Origin: a virus
Reading direction: 5' to 3' (one strand)
Virus record (IMG/VR): IMGVR_UViG_3300028844_006223
Span: 1-57,614 of that record
DNA: 57,614 bases
Numbering within the stretch: the stretch's first letter is position 1; every line of letters begins with the position of its first letter. The notes below the pieces were generated by a model, which ran no database searches, was not told where the DNA came from, and saw only the letters and a list, made by a program, of their open reading frames with translations. Position numbers and translations under genes: made by a program. Positions 23,749-32,029 of the stretch are shown here, piece by piece.

Positions 23749-25110
23749 ATGAACACAAAACTTGCTCTATACAATCTAGTGAATAATCGTGACTATTTAA
23801 ATCGTTGTTTACCTTTTATTAAACCTGAATATTTTGAGGAGAAGTTAGAGCAAAGAATTTTTTCATATATTTCTGAATTTGTCACAGAATATAATACCTT
23901 ACCAAATGATCAAGTAATTGAATATAATGCATCATCTGATAAAAATCTCAATGATAGTGAGCTAGAAGAAATCTTTGAGAAGTGGAATGAAATCAAAGAT
24001 GTTGACTGTGACAATGTAACAAACGAATGGCTCTACAATATTACCGAAGAGTGGTGTAAAGAAAGAGCCATCTTTCTGGCTGTAAGTGAATCAATTGGCA
24101 TTATTACAGACGAAAAGAATAAGCACAAGAAAAATGAAATACCTGACTTACTCAAAGATGCCTTATCGGTATCGTTTGATACAAACGTAGGTCATGATTT
24201 TATTGAAGATTCTAAATCTCGCTATGAATATTATCACAAGAAAGAAAGTAAGATACCGTTTGACATTGATATGTTAAACAAAATTACAAAAGGTGGCTTC
24301 ACACATGGTACTCTGAATCTGTTTCTCGGTGGTACAAACTCAGGTAAAACTTTGTTTATGTGCCACTTGGCAGCTGGCTATCTCAAGCAAGGCTACAATG
24401 TTCTTTACATTACGCTTGAAATTGCAGAAGAATTGATTGCTCAGAGAATTGATGCTAACTTAATGGACATGAAAATGGCAGATGTACCTTTGTTAGATCA
24501 AGATAAGTATCTTGGTAAGATTGATAAAATTCGTAAGAAAACTATCGGTCAACTCAAGATTAAACAATATCCACCTGCTGCGGTAAATATCAATCATTTT
24601 CGTGCATTATTAAATGAGCTAAATCTAAAGAAGAACTTTAATCCAGATATCATTATAATTGATTATTTGGGTATTACGGCATCGGCTCGTATTAAATCTT
24701 CTGAGAATTCATTTAGTTATTATAAATCTGTAGCAGAAGAAATGAGAGGACTTGCAGTTGAGAGAAGAGTGCCAATCATTACCAATCATCAATTCAATCG
24801 TTCAGGTCAATATAATACTGATGTCGATCTTGAAAACATTTCAGAATCACATGGTATCTCAATGACTGCGGATTTTATGGCAGCCATTATTGTATCTGAA
24901 GAATTTCTTGAAGAAAAGAAAGTAATGATTAAACAATTAAAAAGCCGATATAACGATCCAAATTATTATAATAAATTTATGATAGGTATGGATCGTGAAA
25001 AAATGAGACTGTATAATCTTGAAGATCAACTTGAGAATGTAATTCTTGAAATCGATAAAGAAGATACATTCGATTCAAAAAAACCTAAAGTTAACATTGA
25101 CTTTTCATGA
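23749..25110 (+). CDS. 41: Replicative DNA helicase (T4 gp41 / DnaB type)
   Basis: A 453-residue hexameric 5'-3' helicase. The N-terminal domain is helical. The RecA-like motor starts with G-G-F-T-H-G-T-L-N-L-F-L and Walker A G-G-T-N-S-G-K-T near 195, followed by Y-I-T-L-E-I-A-E-E, Walker B I-I-I-I-D-Y-L near 304, and T-N-H-Q-F-N-R near 344. It acts with the primase encoded at 30156. The ATG follows the upstream stop directly (TAAATG). Confidence 0.94.
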   Translation: MNTKLALYNLVNNRDYLNRCLPFIKPEYFEEKLEQRIFSYISEFVTEYNTLPNDQVIEYNASSDKNLNDSELEEIFEKWNEIKDVDCDNVTNEWLYNITEEWCKERAIFLAVSESIGIITDEKNKHKKNEIPDLLKDALSVSFDTNVGHDFIEDSKSRYEYYHKKESKIPFDIDMLNKITKGGFTHGTLNLFLGGTNSGKTLFMCHLAAGYLKQGYNVLYITLEIAEELIAQRIDANLMDMKMADVPLLDQDKYLGKIDKIRKKTIGQLKIKQYPPAAVNINHFRALLNELNLKKNFNPDIIIIDYLGITASARIKSSENSFSYYKSVAEEMRGLAVERRVPIITNHQFNRSGQYNTDVDLENISESHGISMTADFMAAIIVSEEFLEEKKVMIKQLKSRYNDPNYYNKFMIGMDREKMRLYNLEDQLENVILEIDKEDTFDSKKPKVNIDFS

Positions 25111-25116
25111 GGAACT

Positions 25117-25695
25117 ATGATTGATTCTTATTTTATTGGACAGCCCAGATTTTTTGCCGATCCACAACAGATTTATACGAGGGCAACAATCTGGGATCGA
25201 ACACAAGAAATGAATGATGATTTGGTGAGCTATTGGAATTCAACGGTAAGTAAACACGATAATGTATTCGTCCTTGGTGAACTATTTGGTGGGCCAAATC
25301 GTGATTTTTCTTTTATTGAAGAACTCAATGGAAATATTCACTTCATTCATAATCAGGTAGATGTCGAGCATAAATATACCAACACTGAATGGTTTACAAC
25401 TTTTTGCTCAATGGAATTTTTAGCGGGCACAAACTCTATTTATCTAACCAATTATTTGGAACACATAAATACTGTAGAGTCTAATATTATCATTTCATCA
25501 GATAACACTGCTTTACTGAAAAGAGTAAATTACGATTACTGCTATTTTGTAAATCACTGCGGTACGACAAGGTTTGTTAAAAATTTACATTCACCAGTTT
25601 TCAATGTTTGTGCTGATGATTGGCTTTTCAAGCCAGTATCAATACGAGAAATTATAAATTTATACAACAACTATAGACGAACTTATACAGATTAA
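25117..25695 (+). CDS. Metallophosphoesterase-fold protein with lost metal ligands
   Basis: A 192-residue protein that follows the layout of small calcineurin-like phosphoesterases: an opening strand, then M-N-D-D-L-V-S-Y-W-N-S-T-V, V-F-V-L-G-E-L-F-G, L-N-G-N-I-H-F-I, and a closing F-N-V-C-A-D-D-W-L-F-K-P-V-S-I. The catalytic positions are replaced. The first D-x-H is G-Q-P-R, the usual G-D is G-E, G-N-H-D is H-N-Q-V-D, and the late G-H-x-H is N-H-C-G. It is probably a pseudoenzyme that keeps the fold for binding. It lies between the helicase and an acidic core-like protein. The alignment is by eye, so the family call is inference. Confidence 0.65.
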   Translation: MIDSYFIGQPRFFADPQQIYTRATIWDRTQEMNDDLVSYWNSTVSKHDNVFVLGELFGGPNRDFSFIEELNGNIHFIHNQVDVEHKYTNTEWFTTFCSMEFLAGTNSIYLTNYLEHINTVESNIIISSDNTALLKRVNYDYCYFVNHCGTTRFVKNLHSPVFNVCADDWLFKPVSIREIINLYNNYRRTYTD

Positions 25696-25700
25696 TTAAC

Positions 25701-26261
25701 ATGCAAAGTTATTCAGAATTTATTTCATCATTCGTTTTATCTGAAAAGAAAAAGAAAAAAGATGATGATGACTTCCTTAGTGATTTAGATCAATCCGATG
25801 AAGAAGAATCTGATGATGCAGATGCCGGAGAAGAGGATGAAGACGGAGAAGAAAGTTCTGAAGATGCACCACCTGAAGAAGAACCGAGTGAAGAAGAACC
25901 AGAGGAGGCAGACGGTCTTCAAGATGGCGAAGATGGCAAAGATGATGCTAAAAAGGATGACGATAAAAACGATGAAAAGAAAGTTGATGCTCAACAGACC
26001 AACATTGAGAAACAAGCAGTAAAGAACGTTTCAAAGAAACTTAAACCAGATGAAAATGAAATTGAAGACGATGATGTTGAAGATGATATTGAAGATGAAA
26101 TAGATTATCTTGAAGATGATGAAGAGCGAAATAGTAAAATGTCTTATGCAGATAAGAAAAAAGAAAAAGTAATGCAGAAGAAAGAAACAAAAGACCGAGA
26201 TGAAAATAAAGTCAAGGTAGTTATTAATCCCAGTTTAACAGAACATTTAAACAATTGGTAA
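25701..26261 (+). CDS. Highly acidic protein with capsid-targeting-like N-terminus, candidate prohead core protein
   Basis: A 186-residue protein. The N-terminus M-Q-S-Y-S-E-F-I... V-L-S-E matches the shared internal-protein-like pattern, with a possible cleavage after E19. Most of residues 25-145 are Asp, Glu, Lys and Pro in low-complexity runs, such as E-E-E-P-S-E-E-E-P-E-E. T4 prohead core proteins gp67 and gp68 are similarly small and acidic and are cut by the gp21 protease. A scaffold or internal-core role is therefore the best guess. No enzyme domain. Confidence 0.7.
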   Translation: MQSYSEFISSFVLSEKKKKKDDDDFLSDLDQSDEEESDDADAGEEDEDGEESSEDAPPEEEPSEEEPEEADGLQDGEDGKDDAKKDDDKNDEKKVDAQQTNIEKQAVKNVSKKLKPDENEIEDDDVEDDIEDEIDYLEDDEERNSKMSYADKKKEKVMQKKETKDRDENKVKVVINPSLTEHLNNW

Positions 26262-26267
26262 ACTAAA

Positions 26268-27500
26268 ATGCCCACTTCAAATGATCGAAAAATTTCACAA
26301 CTCCCTGAATCATTGGCCCTACTCGATGATACTAATTTTTTAGTAATTAATGGTATGGGTACCGCACCAAGAAATGAAAGAATTGATGCAACAATGTTGT
26401 TTCATCAAATTCCTGTTGAAATTAGCGTAGGTGCAGATTTAAATGGTAAGGATGTAATTTTTAATTCAACTCCTGGTGGAACAAATCGATTTGTTTATGA
26501 TGGGTATTCTGGAGACCTAGCACTTGGACATGATCTTACAGTTGCAAATAATACAATCATTGAAGGTGACCTTGTTGTAAAAGGTGTTTCTTCTTTTTCG
26601 AATCCAGTTTTATTAAATTTATCCTTGCCCGGTGTATTAGACGTTACAGGTGCTGCAGACTTTAAAGATAATTTAAATGTTGATGGGACGGCAAGCTTTA
26701 ATCATATTACCGGAATTGGTAATTTTGTAATGCAAGGTGTTGCTACTTTTCAATCTGTAACTAATTTTACAAGCAACGCAAATTTTACTGGAATTAGTAC
26801 AGGTTATATAAGTGCTGTATCTTCACAAGCAACGAATATGACAGCAGTAAATATTACTGCAGGTGATTTAAATCTATCAGATGATCTATCTGTTGGTCAA
26901 AATGCAACGATACAAGGAATGCTTACAACTACCGGAAATGTATTTGGTGATACATCCGTTTTCAATAAAGGTACAATTGCAACTGACTTTATGGTCGGTG
27001 AAACACTCACATCAAAAGATGTTGTTGTTGCAAACAATCTAACAACTCCTGCATTTACAACACAAAACTTTACCTCACAATTTGTAAATGCAACCAACGT
27101 ATTGACAACTCCTCAACTCAATGCAACAACAGCAACCCTCTCAAATTTAACTACTACAAACCTAACCGCAACCAGTGTACAAGTAGTTAATCAAGCACAA
27201 ATTCCAACATTAAATGCAACAGTTGTGAACTCAGGTTCAGCCGCAATTACAGGAACAGCAACTATTGCTGATGTTCAAGCAGGTGATATCACAACGTCAG
27301 GAATGATTTCTGGTCCAGATATTGATGTAACTCGAGCGAAAATGAATCAAGCTATTTTTGATATCTATACTACCCCACCGCCCGTTTCAAGTTTTGGTCT
27401 CGGTACAATGATCATTCAGTCAGCAGGTGGAAATACAAAAATTCTAGTTGCTGTTTTAGATCCATCAAATAATAAAGTATGGGCAGACGTTAACTTATAA
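26268..27500 (+). CDS. Tail fibre protein with repetitive beta-structured shaft
   Basis: A 410-residue protein. The N-terminus (R-K-I-S-Q-L-P-E-S-L-A-L-L-D-D-T-N-F-L-V-I-N-G) is typical of phage fibre attachment domains. From about 75 to 350 it is made of short Asn, Thr, Ala, Val and Ile steps, for example S-N-L-T-T-T-N-L-T-A-T-S-V-Q-V-V, which suggest a beta-helical or triple-beta trimeric shaft. The C-terminus has P-P-P-V-S-S-F-G-L-G-T-M-I-I. It is isolated from the main fibre block, between the acidic core-like protein and unknown genes. Confidence 0.7.
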   Translation: MPTSNDRKISQLPESLALLDDTNFLVINGMGTAPRNERIDATMLFHQIPVEISVGADLNGKDVIFNSTPGGTNRFVYDGYSGDLALGHDLTVANNTIIEGDLVVKGVSSFSNPVLLNLSLPGVLDVTGAADFKDNLNVDGTASFNHITGIGNFVMQGVATFQSVTNFTSNANFTGISTGYISAVSSQATNMTAVNITAGDLNLSDDLSVGQNATIQGMLTTTGNVFGDTSVFNKGTIATDFMVGETLTSKDVVVANNLTTPAFTTQNFTSQFVNATNVLTTPQLNATTATLSNLTTTNLTATSVQVVNQAQIPTLNATVVNSGSAAITGTATIADVQAGDITTSGMISGPDIDVTRAKMNQAIFDIYTTPPPVSSFGLGTMIIQSAGGNTKILVAVLDPSNNKVWADVNL

Positions 27501-27518
27501 TTTTTTATCTTAATATGA

Positions 27519-27920
27519 ATGTTTAATTTAAATGATATAAACTATTATCAATATGCAATTCAAGGATTGAAAACAAAGTGTACAAGTGAAATTGAATTTC
27601 GTTTGTTATTAAAACATATTGTTTATATCAAGAGATTAATTAAAAAGTATAAAGATAATTTTATTAATATTAACATTAATTTACTATTAAATCATTATAT
27701 TATACTATATAATGAAATTGAAGTGCCTGTTGTAAATCATATACTATTTCATGATATTGATGAAATATTCTATCCGCAATTAAAAACTATTTTATTATTT
27801 TTAAATAAAATACAAGGACATGAATCTTATATAATTAATAATAGTGAGATAGTAATATCTCATATACAAATTGATAAAAATCTTGAGAAAATTTTAAATT
27901 CAATTATTTTAAATGAGTAA
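27519..27920 (+). CDS. Hypothetical Ile/Lys/Asn-rich protein
   Basis: A 133-residue protein, very AT-rich in codon use. The pattern I-N-L-L-L-N-H-Y-I-I-L-Y-N in the middle followed by Y-P-Q-L-K-T-I-L-L-F-L resembles an uncharacterised helical family I remember from T4-like phages. It overlaps the next gene by 8 bases. No function can be given. Confidence 0.6.
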   Translation: MFNLNDINYYQYAIQGLKTKCTSEIEFRLLLKHIVYIKRLIKKYKDNFINININLLLNHYIILYNEIEVPVVNHILFHDIDEIFYPQLKTILLFLNKIQGHESYIINNSEIVISHIQIDKNLEKILNSIILNE

Positions 27921-28989
27921 TACATTTTTTGAAAAACAACTTAAATCTTTTTTAGGTATTGAAGAAGATACGATCGGTACCGGAGATATAGGTGGTGCAG
28001 ACTTAACAACTGATGCTAGACCGGCTGCTTCACCTCTTGAAGGTGGAACAAAAGGTTATCATGTAAAGAAGAAAAAGAAAAAGATTGCAAGAACACCTTT
28101 ACTTGTAAGAGGTTTCTTAGACCACATGCTTGAAGCAAAAGAAATCTCAGATGCTCTTGAGTTTGGTTCAAGTTTTCCAGAAAGCGCACTCAAAGAAAAA
28201 CTCAATAAAGAATTTTATCGTGTCGGTGATCAAAAGTATACCATTCCATTTTTTCGGCGAAGTGGTCAATCAGGATTTGGTAAAATGTATTTTGTAGGTG
28301 GTGATGGGTTTGCACTACGGTTCAATCGTTTAAAACAAAATAAAGAAGATAAGGGAATTGATTCAATATCTTTTTGGAATAAATGGCGCACAACTGTAAT
28401 TGAAGAAGATTTAAATTTCGGTCAAACACCTGATGCTGACGTAATTACAGAAGGCATGCCTATTGAATCTGTATTTCAAATTGCAGAAGACATTTTCAAA
28501 AATCGTAATCCTAAAACATTGATCCTGAAAAATCTTAGTATTAAGAAAAATGGAAAGCCAGCAAACAACGAGTTCGAAAAGGAACTCGCTGATGCCGAAA
28601 AAACTTCAATAAGTTATATGGAATTACTTGACTTTGCTAAGGAAAAGGGTTATAATATATCTGATGCAGAAGATGAATCACTCAAGATCAATGTTCAAGT
28701 ACCTATGAAAATACCGAATGAGGAGTATATCGTACCACATAAAACAGAATATGCTAAAGACAATTCTGATGATGATTTAGTGAAGAATGGTAAGTTGATG
28801 TTGACTGCAGTCAACATTCAAGCATTCACTAAAAATTCAACCTACGCTGAGGAGTTACTTCAATTTTTTGACAGTTTATTCAAAGATAAGTTAATCAACA
28901 ACCTATCATTTGAGTCTGTACTATTTGCATCCAAGATCAGAGAAACTAATCATCCTAACTGGATAAATTTACTAACACCTAAGATGTAA
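27913..28989 (+). CDS. Hypothetical protein with basic N-terminal patch
   Basis: A 358-residue protein. Near residue 50 there is a K-K-K-K-K-K tract, then L-L-V-R-G-F-L-D-H-M-L-E-A-K-E. This looks like an internal version of the Phe-Leu-x-x-hydrophobic-x-Glu cleavage pattern seen at the N-termini of the candidate injected proteins, but it is not at the N-terminus. The middle has Y-R-V-G-D-Q-K-Y-T-I-P-F and M-Y-F-V-G-G-D-G-F-A-L-R-F. I do not recognise a family. Its start lies inside the previous gene. Confidence 0.65.
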   Translation: MSNTFFEKQLKSFLGIEEDTIGTGDIGGADLTTDARPAASPLEGGTKGYHVKKKKKKIARTPLLVRGFLDHMLEAKEISDALEFGSSFPESALKEKLNKEFYRVGDQKYTIPFFRRSGQSGFGKMYFVGGDGFALRFNRLKQNKEDKGIDSISFWNKWRTTVIEEDLNFGQTPDADVITEGMPIESVFQIAEDIFKNRNPKTLILKNLSIKKNGKPANNEFEKELADAEKTSISYMELLDFAKEKGYNISDAEDESLKINVQVPMKIPNEEYIVPHKTEYAKDNSDDDLVKNGKLMLTAVNIQAFTKNSTYAEELLQFFDSLFKDKLINNLSFESVLFASKIRETNHPNWINLLTPKM

Positions 28990-28997
28990 AGTTTATT

Positions 28998-29438
28998 ATG
29001 AAGAGAGTGAGTGCAGGAGTTGTGTTAACAAACGGAAGAGTTGTGCTTGGTTGTCAAGCAAGTCGAAACAATTGGGATTTGCCCAAAGGAGAAATTGAAG
29101 AAAAAGAAAAACCAATTGATGCTGCAATCCGTGAATGTTACGAAGAAACAGGATTGAAAGTTCCAAAGAAAGAACTTACTGAATTAGGATTTTTTGAGTA
29201 TACAAAATATAAAGACTTATGGTTATATTTGTATGTACCAGAGCAATTACCATCAGTAAAGAATATGAAGTGTTCAACATACTTTACTGACAGATATGGT
29301 AATTCAATCCTTGAAGTTTCAGATTATAAATATATACCTTTTTCAGAAATCGATAACTATTTTTATTTTTCAATTTGTAAGGTTTTAAATAAGATTGTTA
29401 AAACTTCAATTTTTACTTCTCATTTCAAGGAGACTTAA
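28998..29438 (+). CDS. Nudix hydrolase
   Basis: A 146-residue Nudix enzyme, which cleaves nucleoside diphosphates linked to another group. The Nudix box G-x5-E-x7-R-E-U-x-E-E-x-G-U is complete: G-E-I-E-E-K-E-K, then I-R-E-C-Y-E-E-T-G-L, at about residues 31-53. T4 NudE is a phage example that acts on ADP-ribose and FAD. Here it could clean up ADP-ribose or capped-RNA products linked to the ADP-ribosyltransferase or nucleotidyltransferases of this phage; that link is inference. Confidence 0.85.
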   Translation: MKRVSAGVVLTNGRVVLGCQASRNNWDLPKGEIEEKEKPIDAAIRECYEETGLKVPKKELTELGFFEYTKYKDLWLYLYVPEQLPSVKNMKCSTYFTDRYGNSILEVSDYKYIPFSEIDNYFYFSICKVLNKIVKTSIFTSHFKET

Positions 29439-29440
29439 TT

Positions 29441-29797
29441 ATGAATCACTTCCATTCTTTATTAAACGTTATTGAGATGATTGAGATCGACAAAGATACA
29501 TCAAAGAAAATGTTTGGGCATTATGTTGGAGAATTTCTACAACTTGCTGTTCACCTTGGCGAAAGTGTATCTGAAGAAGATTTTAGGCAAATGCAAGAGG
29601 TTGCAATGGCATTTGGTCTTTCCGAAAAGGAATGTCAAGATGCTTTTGATGATGCCGATAACACTGATTCAAAAAATGAGTATGATAAATATGATAAGGT
29701 TCTTGATAACGTTCCGAAATCAGATAAAGAAACATTCTTTAGCTCACACCTAAATCGTTGGATAACACCAGAAGCTGATTCTCGTATTTTATATTAA
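29441..29797 (+). CDS. Hypothetical protein, 118 residues
   Basis: Follows the Nudix gene by 2 bases with a strong ribosome site (A-A-G-G-A-G). Acidic and helical, with S-E-E-D-F-R-Q-M-Q-E-V and L-S-E-K-E-C-Q-D-A-F, reminiscent of small helical regulators such as TerB-like folds, but this is too weak to name. Part of a run of small genes leading to the primase. Confidence 0.55.
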   Translation: MNHFHSLLNVIEMIEIDKDTSKKMFGHYVGEFLQLAVHLGESVSEEDFRQMQEVAMAFGLSEKECQDAFDDADNTDSKNEYDKYDKVLDNVPKSDKETFFSSHLNRWITPEADSRILY

Positions 29798-29803
29798 AGA
29801 ATT

Positions 29804-30184
29804 ATGACAATGAAAGAACACTTTAAATTCAAAGAAGATATTGCAAGATTACTTATTGAACAAAATTCAGAGAAGCCTGTTCAAAAAATAATCAAAAAAA
29901 GGATTGTACCTAAGATGTCTCGTTTGAATGCAGATGTTCCATATCTAACTGAAGAGAAAATTGAAGATGCTTTTTATTCAGTTGAACCGAATAAAAAGAC
30001 AATCAAATTATTAAGATGGCTTTCCATTCAGGAAAACCTAGATGAAGCCTTTGAATTTTTTAAATCTCACCCAGATCGTTTCGAAGATTGTAATGATATT
30101 CTTTCCTCACAGAAAACAAATTTTGATAACTTTATTAAGAGTTTAATTGTAAAACATGAACAGGCAATCTCTCAAGGAGAATAA
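29804..30184 (+). CDS. Hypothetical protein upstream of primase
   Basis: A 126-residue helical, lysine- and glutamate-rich protein. It starts 6 bases after the previous gene and overlaps the primase start by 29 bases, so translation is likely coupled. No motif recognised. The position suggests a replication accessory role, which is inference only. Confidence 0.55.
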   Translation: MTMKEHFKFKEDIARLLIEQNSEKPVQKIIKKRIVPKMSRLNADVPYLTEEKIEDAFYSVEPNKKTIKLLRWLSIQENLDEAFEFFKSHPDRFEDCNDILSSQKTNFDNFIKSLIVKHEQAISQGE

Positions 30185-31199
30185 AAGCCTTCAGAAGGAA
30201 TTTGTCAATCGACTCTCACATTCGCTAAAAAATTTTAAATGGAAATCTGACGGAGCAAACTTTTCTTGTCCTATTTGTGGCGATAGTAAAAAGAATTCGA
30301 CAAAGGCCCGAGGCTATTTATTCTTAAAAGAAAATCTATATCGTTATTTTTGTCATAATTGCGGCTTCAGTGCCAAGTTTTCTTTCTTTCTCAAGAAAGT
30401 AAATCCTGCATTGCATAATCAATACATTCGTGAAATGTTTGCTGAGAATGCAAACACCGCTTACTCAAAAGAAGAGACCATTGTTTCTGTCCGATCAAAA
30501 GTTATTTCAAGTGAGCGTCCTGCTGAAAGTTCTGCTGAGATTCGAGCAGCATCAATTTCATCTTTGAGAGATGACCATGATGCGAAACAATATGTACTTC
30601 GACGAAAAATACCAGAGCAATATTTGAACTCATTGTATTATGTTCCTAACTTTGGTGATTGGGTTCGTAAGCACTATGATATGAATTATACTGGTGGTAA
30701 TGATGAACGAATAATCATACCCTTCTATGATGGTAAAAAACGTCTTGTGGCGTTTCAAGGTCGTGCGCTATCAGGCAATACAAGACTGAGATATATCACG
30801 ATAAAGATTAAAAAAAATGCACCAAAAATATTCAATTTTGATAGAGTTGATACAAGAAAAAAAATCTATGTTGTTGAAGGACCGATTGATGCAATGTTCT
30901 TGCCCAATGCAATTGCTATCGCAGGTTCTGATGTACCACCGGCTCTTGACCAACAAGGTTTTGATCTAGTCTTTGTTGCGGACCGTGAACCTCGCAATCC
31001 TGAAATCATCAAAAAAATTGCAAGCATGATTGACAGAAAATATAAAGTTGCTCTTCTTCCCGAGTCAATGACGGGAAAAGATATAAACGAATATATATTA
31101 AGAGGGTATACCACAAATCAAATTATATCAATGATTGACCGATTTACATTTGAAGGGCTTCAAGCAATCTTTCAACTCAAGCTTTGGCAAAAAATATGA
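30156..31199 (+). CDS. 61: DNA primase (T4 gp61 / DnaG type)
   Basis: A 347-residue primase that makes RNA primers for lagging-strand synthesis with the gp41-type helicase. The N-terminal zinc site is C-P-I-C near 39 and C-H-N-C near 63. The Toprim catalytic core shows Y-V-V-E-G-P-I-D-A-M near 237 and L-V-F-V-A-D-R-E-P near 268, with the expected acidic residues. T4 gp61 has 342 residues. The ATG lies inside the previous gene and its stop overlaps the next start (ATGA). Confidence 0.9.
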   Translation: MNRQSLKENKSLQKEFVNRLSHSLKNFKWKSDGANFSCPICGDSKKNSTKARGYLFLKENLYRYFCHNCGFSAKFSFFLKKVNPALHNQYIREMFAENANTAYSKEETIVSVRSKVISSERPAESSAEIRAASISSLRDDHDAKQYVLRRKIPEQYLNSLYYVPNFGDWVRKHYDMNYTGGNDERIIIPFYDGKKRLVAFQGRALSGNTRLRYITIKIKKNAPKIFNFDRVDTRKKIYVVEGPIDAMFLPNAIAIAGSDVPPALDQQGFDLVFVADREPRNPEIIKKIASMIDRKYKVALLPESMTGKDINEYILRGYTTNQIISMIDRFTFEGLQAIFQLKLWQKI

Positions 31200-31642
31200 A
31201 TAGTTTTTCAGACCATTCAATTCATGAAAGTAAAGAAACAGCAAATAAACTTTTCAAAAAAATTGAGAAGTACATGGATGATTCTGACCATGAATACAAC
31301 TCGAAAGATTTTGATGAACATACTGCTGAGTTGTACCGCAAGATGACAAATGAATTGACTACTATATATAAACTAAGGTCAAGAAAATTTGCGTATGAAT
31401 ATTTGAAAGCTATTTTTGACGATGCAATGAAATCTTCAGAAGATCGAAAAATTGAATCTCAAGTTCGTAATATTCTGAAAGCTTGTAAGTCATTGGTATC
31501 AAAATCAAATTATGAAATCAATAAAAAAGAACACACAATTGGATCATATAAATTAAATCAAACAGAAGATATTGGACCGACAAATGTTGGAGTCAATTTG
31601 AACGACCAACGCATTCGTTTTAAGGTTAAATCAAAGACCTAA
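31196..31642 (+). CDS. Hypothetical helical protein downstream of primase
   Basis: A 148-residue protein. I took the ATG at 31196, which forms an ATGA overlap with the primase stop, over a TTG at 31184. The N-terminus M-N-S-F-S-D-H-S-I-H-E-S partly fits the shared capsid-targeting-like pattern (S-F early, then I-x-E), but the match is weak. The rest is helical with many lysines. No family recognised. Confidence 0.6.
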   Translation: MNSFSDHSIHESKETANKLFKKIEKYMDDSDHEYNSKDFDEHTAELYRKMTNELTTIYKLRSRKFAYEYLKAIFDDAMKSSEDRKIESQVRNILKACKSLVSKSNYEINKKEHTIGSYKLNQTEDIGPTNVGVNLNDQRIRFKVKSKT

Positions 31643-31646
31643 AATT

Positions 31647-31654
31647 GATAAATA
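31647..31654 (+). promoter_or_regulatory. Candidate late promoter GATAAATA
   Basis: GATAAATA 44 bases upstream of the next start codon, the same spacing as the exact late box at 3160. Seven of eight bases fit the T4 late box. Confidence 0.5.
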
Positions 31655-31698
31655 TTCTTACTGTTCTTAAATCATAACCGAACTATTGAGGATTATAC

Positions 31699-31932
31699 AT
31701 GGCGTGGTCAGACTTACAAGACGGATGGAACACAATTACACCAAAACCAAAAAAAATTGAAATATTTACAAGAGGCGGCCAAAGCTACTTAATACAAGAT
31801 ACGGATGTTCAACTTGATCATAATCCTTCTGGTGCAACCGGTACGATTTTCATAAAAGATAATCGTGGAACAGGTAAGGTTATGGTCATTATTGATAAAA
31901 GTGATATAGTCTCACTCGTAGTCAAAGAATAA
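31699..31932 (+). CDS. Small beta-rich hypothetical protein
   Basis: A 77-residue protein in its own transcription unit behind a candidate late promoter and a G-A-G-G-A ribosome site. It contains I-E-I-F-T-R-G-G-Q-S-Y-L-I-Q, G-T-I-F-I-K-D and V-M-V-I-I-D-K-S-D-I-V-S-L-V-V, which suggests a small beta barrel. Late expression hints at a virion or assembly role. Function unknown. Confidence 0.6.
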   Translation: MAWSDLQDGWNTITPKPKKIEIFTRGGQSYLIQDTDVQLDHNPSGATGTIFIKDNRGTGKVMVIIDKSDIVSLVVKE

Positions 31933-31958
31933 CCCTTATAACAAATTAAAGCTTTTCG

Positions 31959-31982
31959 AACATGATGTTCATAGATCATGTT
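31959..31982 (+). repeat. Inverted repeat in nrdA leader
   Basis: AACATGAT (31959-31966) and ATCATGTT (31975-31982) are exact reverse complements with an 8-base loop, about 50 bases before the nrdA start. It could be an operator, an mRNA hairpin or a weak terminator; a T run follows about 17 bases later. The surrounding 97 bases hold no gene. Confidence 0.4.
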
Positions 31983-32029
31983 AATGGATTAGTACATTCT
32001 TTTTTTAACAAATTTTGTAGGAGAGTTGT

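Noticed and set aside
29325-29332. Exact TATAAATA inside the Nudix gene
   Set aside because: It is about 110 bases from the next start, outside the 31 to 47 base spacing of the other boxes, and lies in coding sequence.
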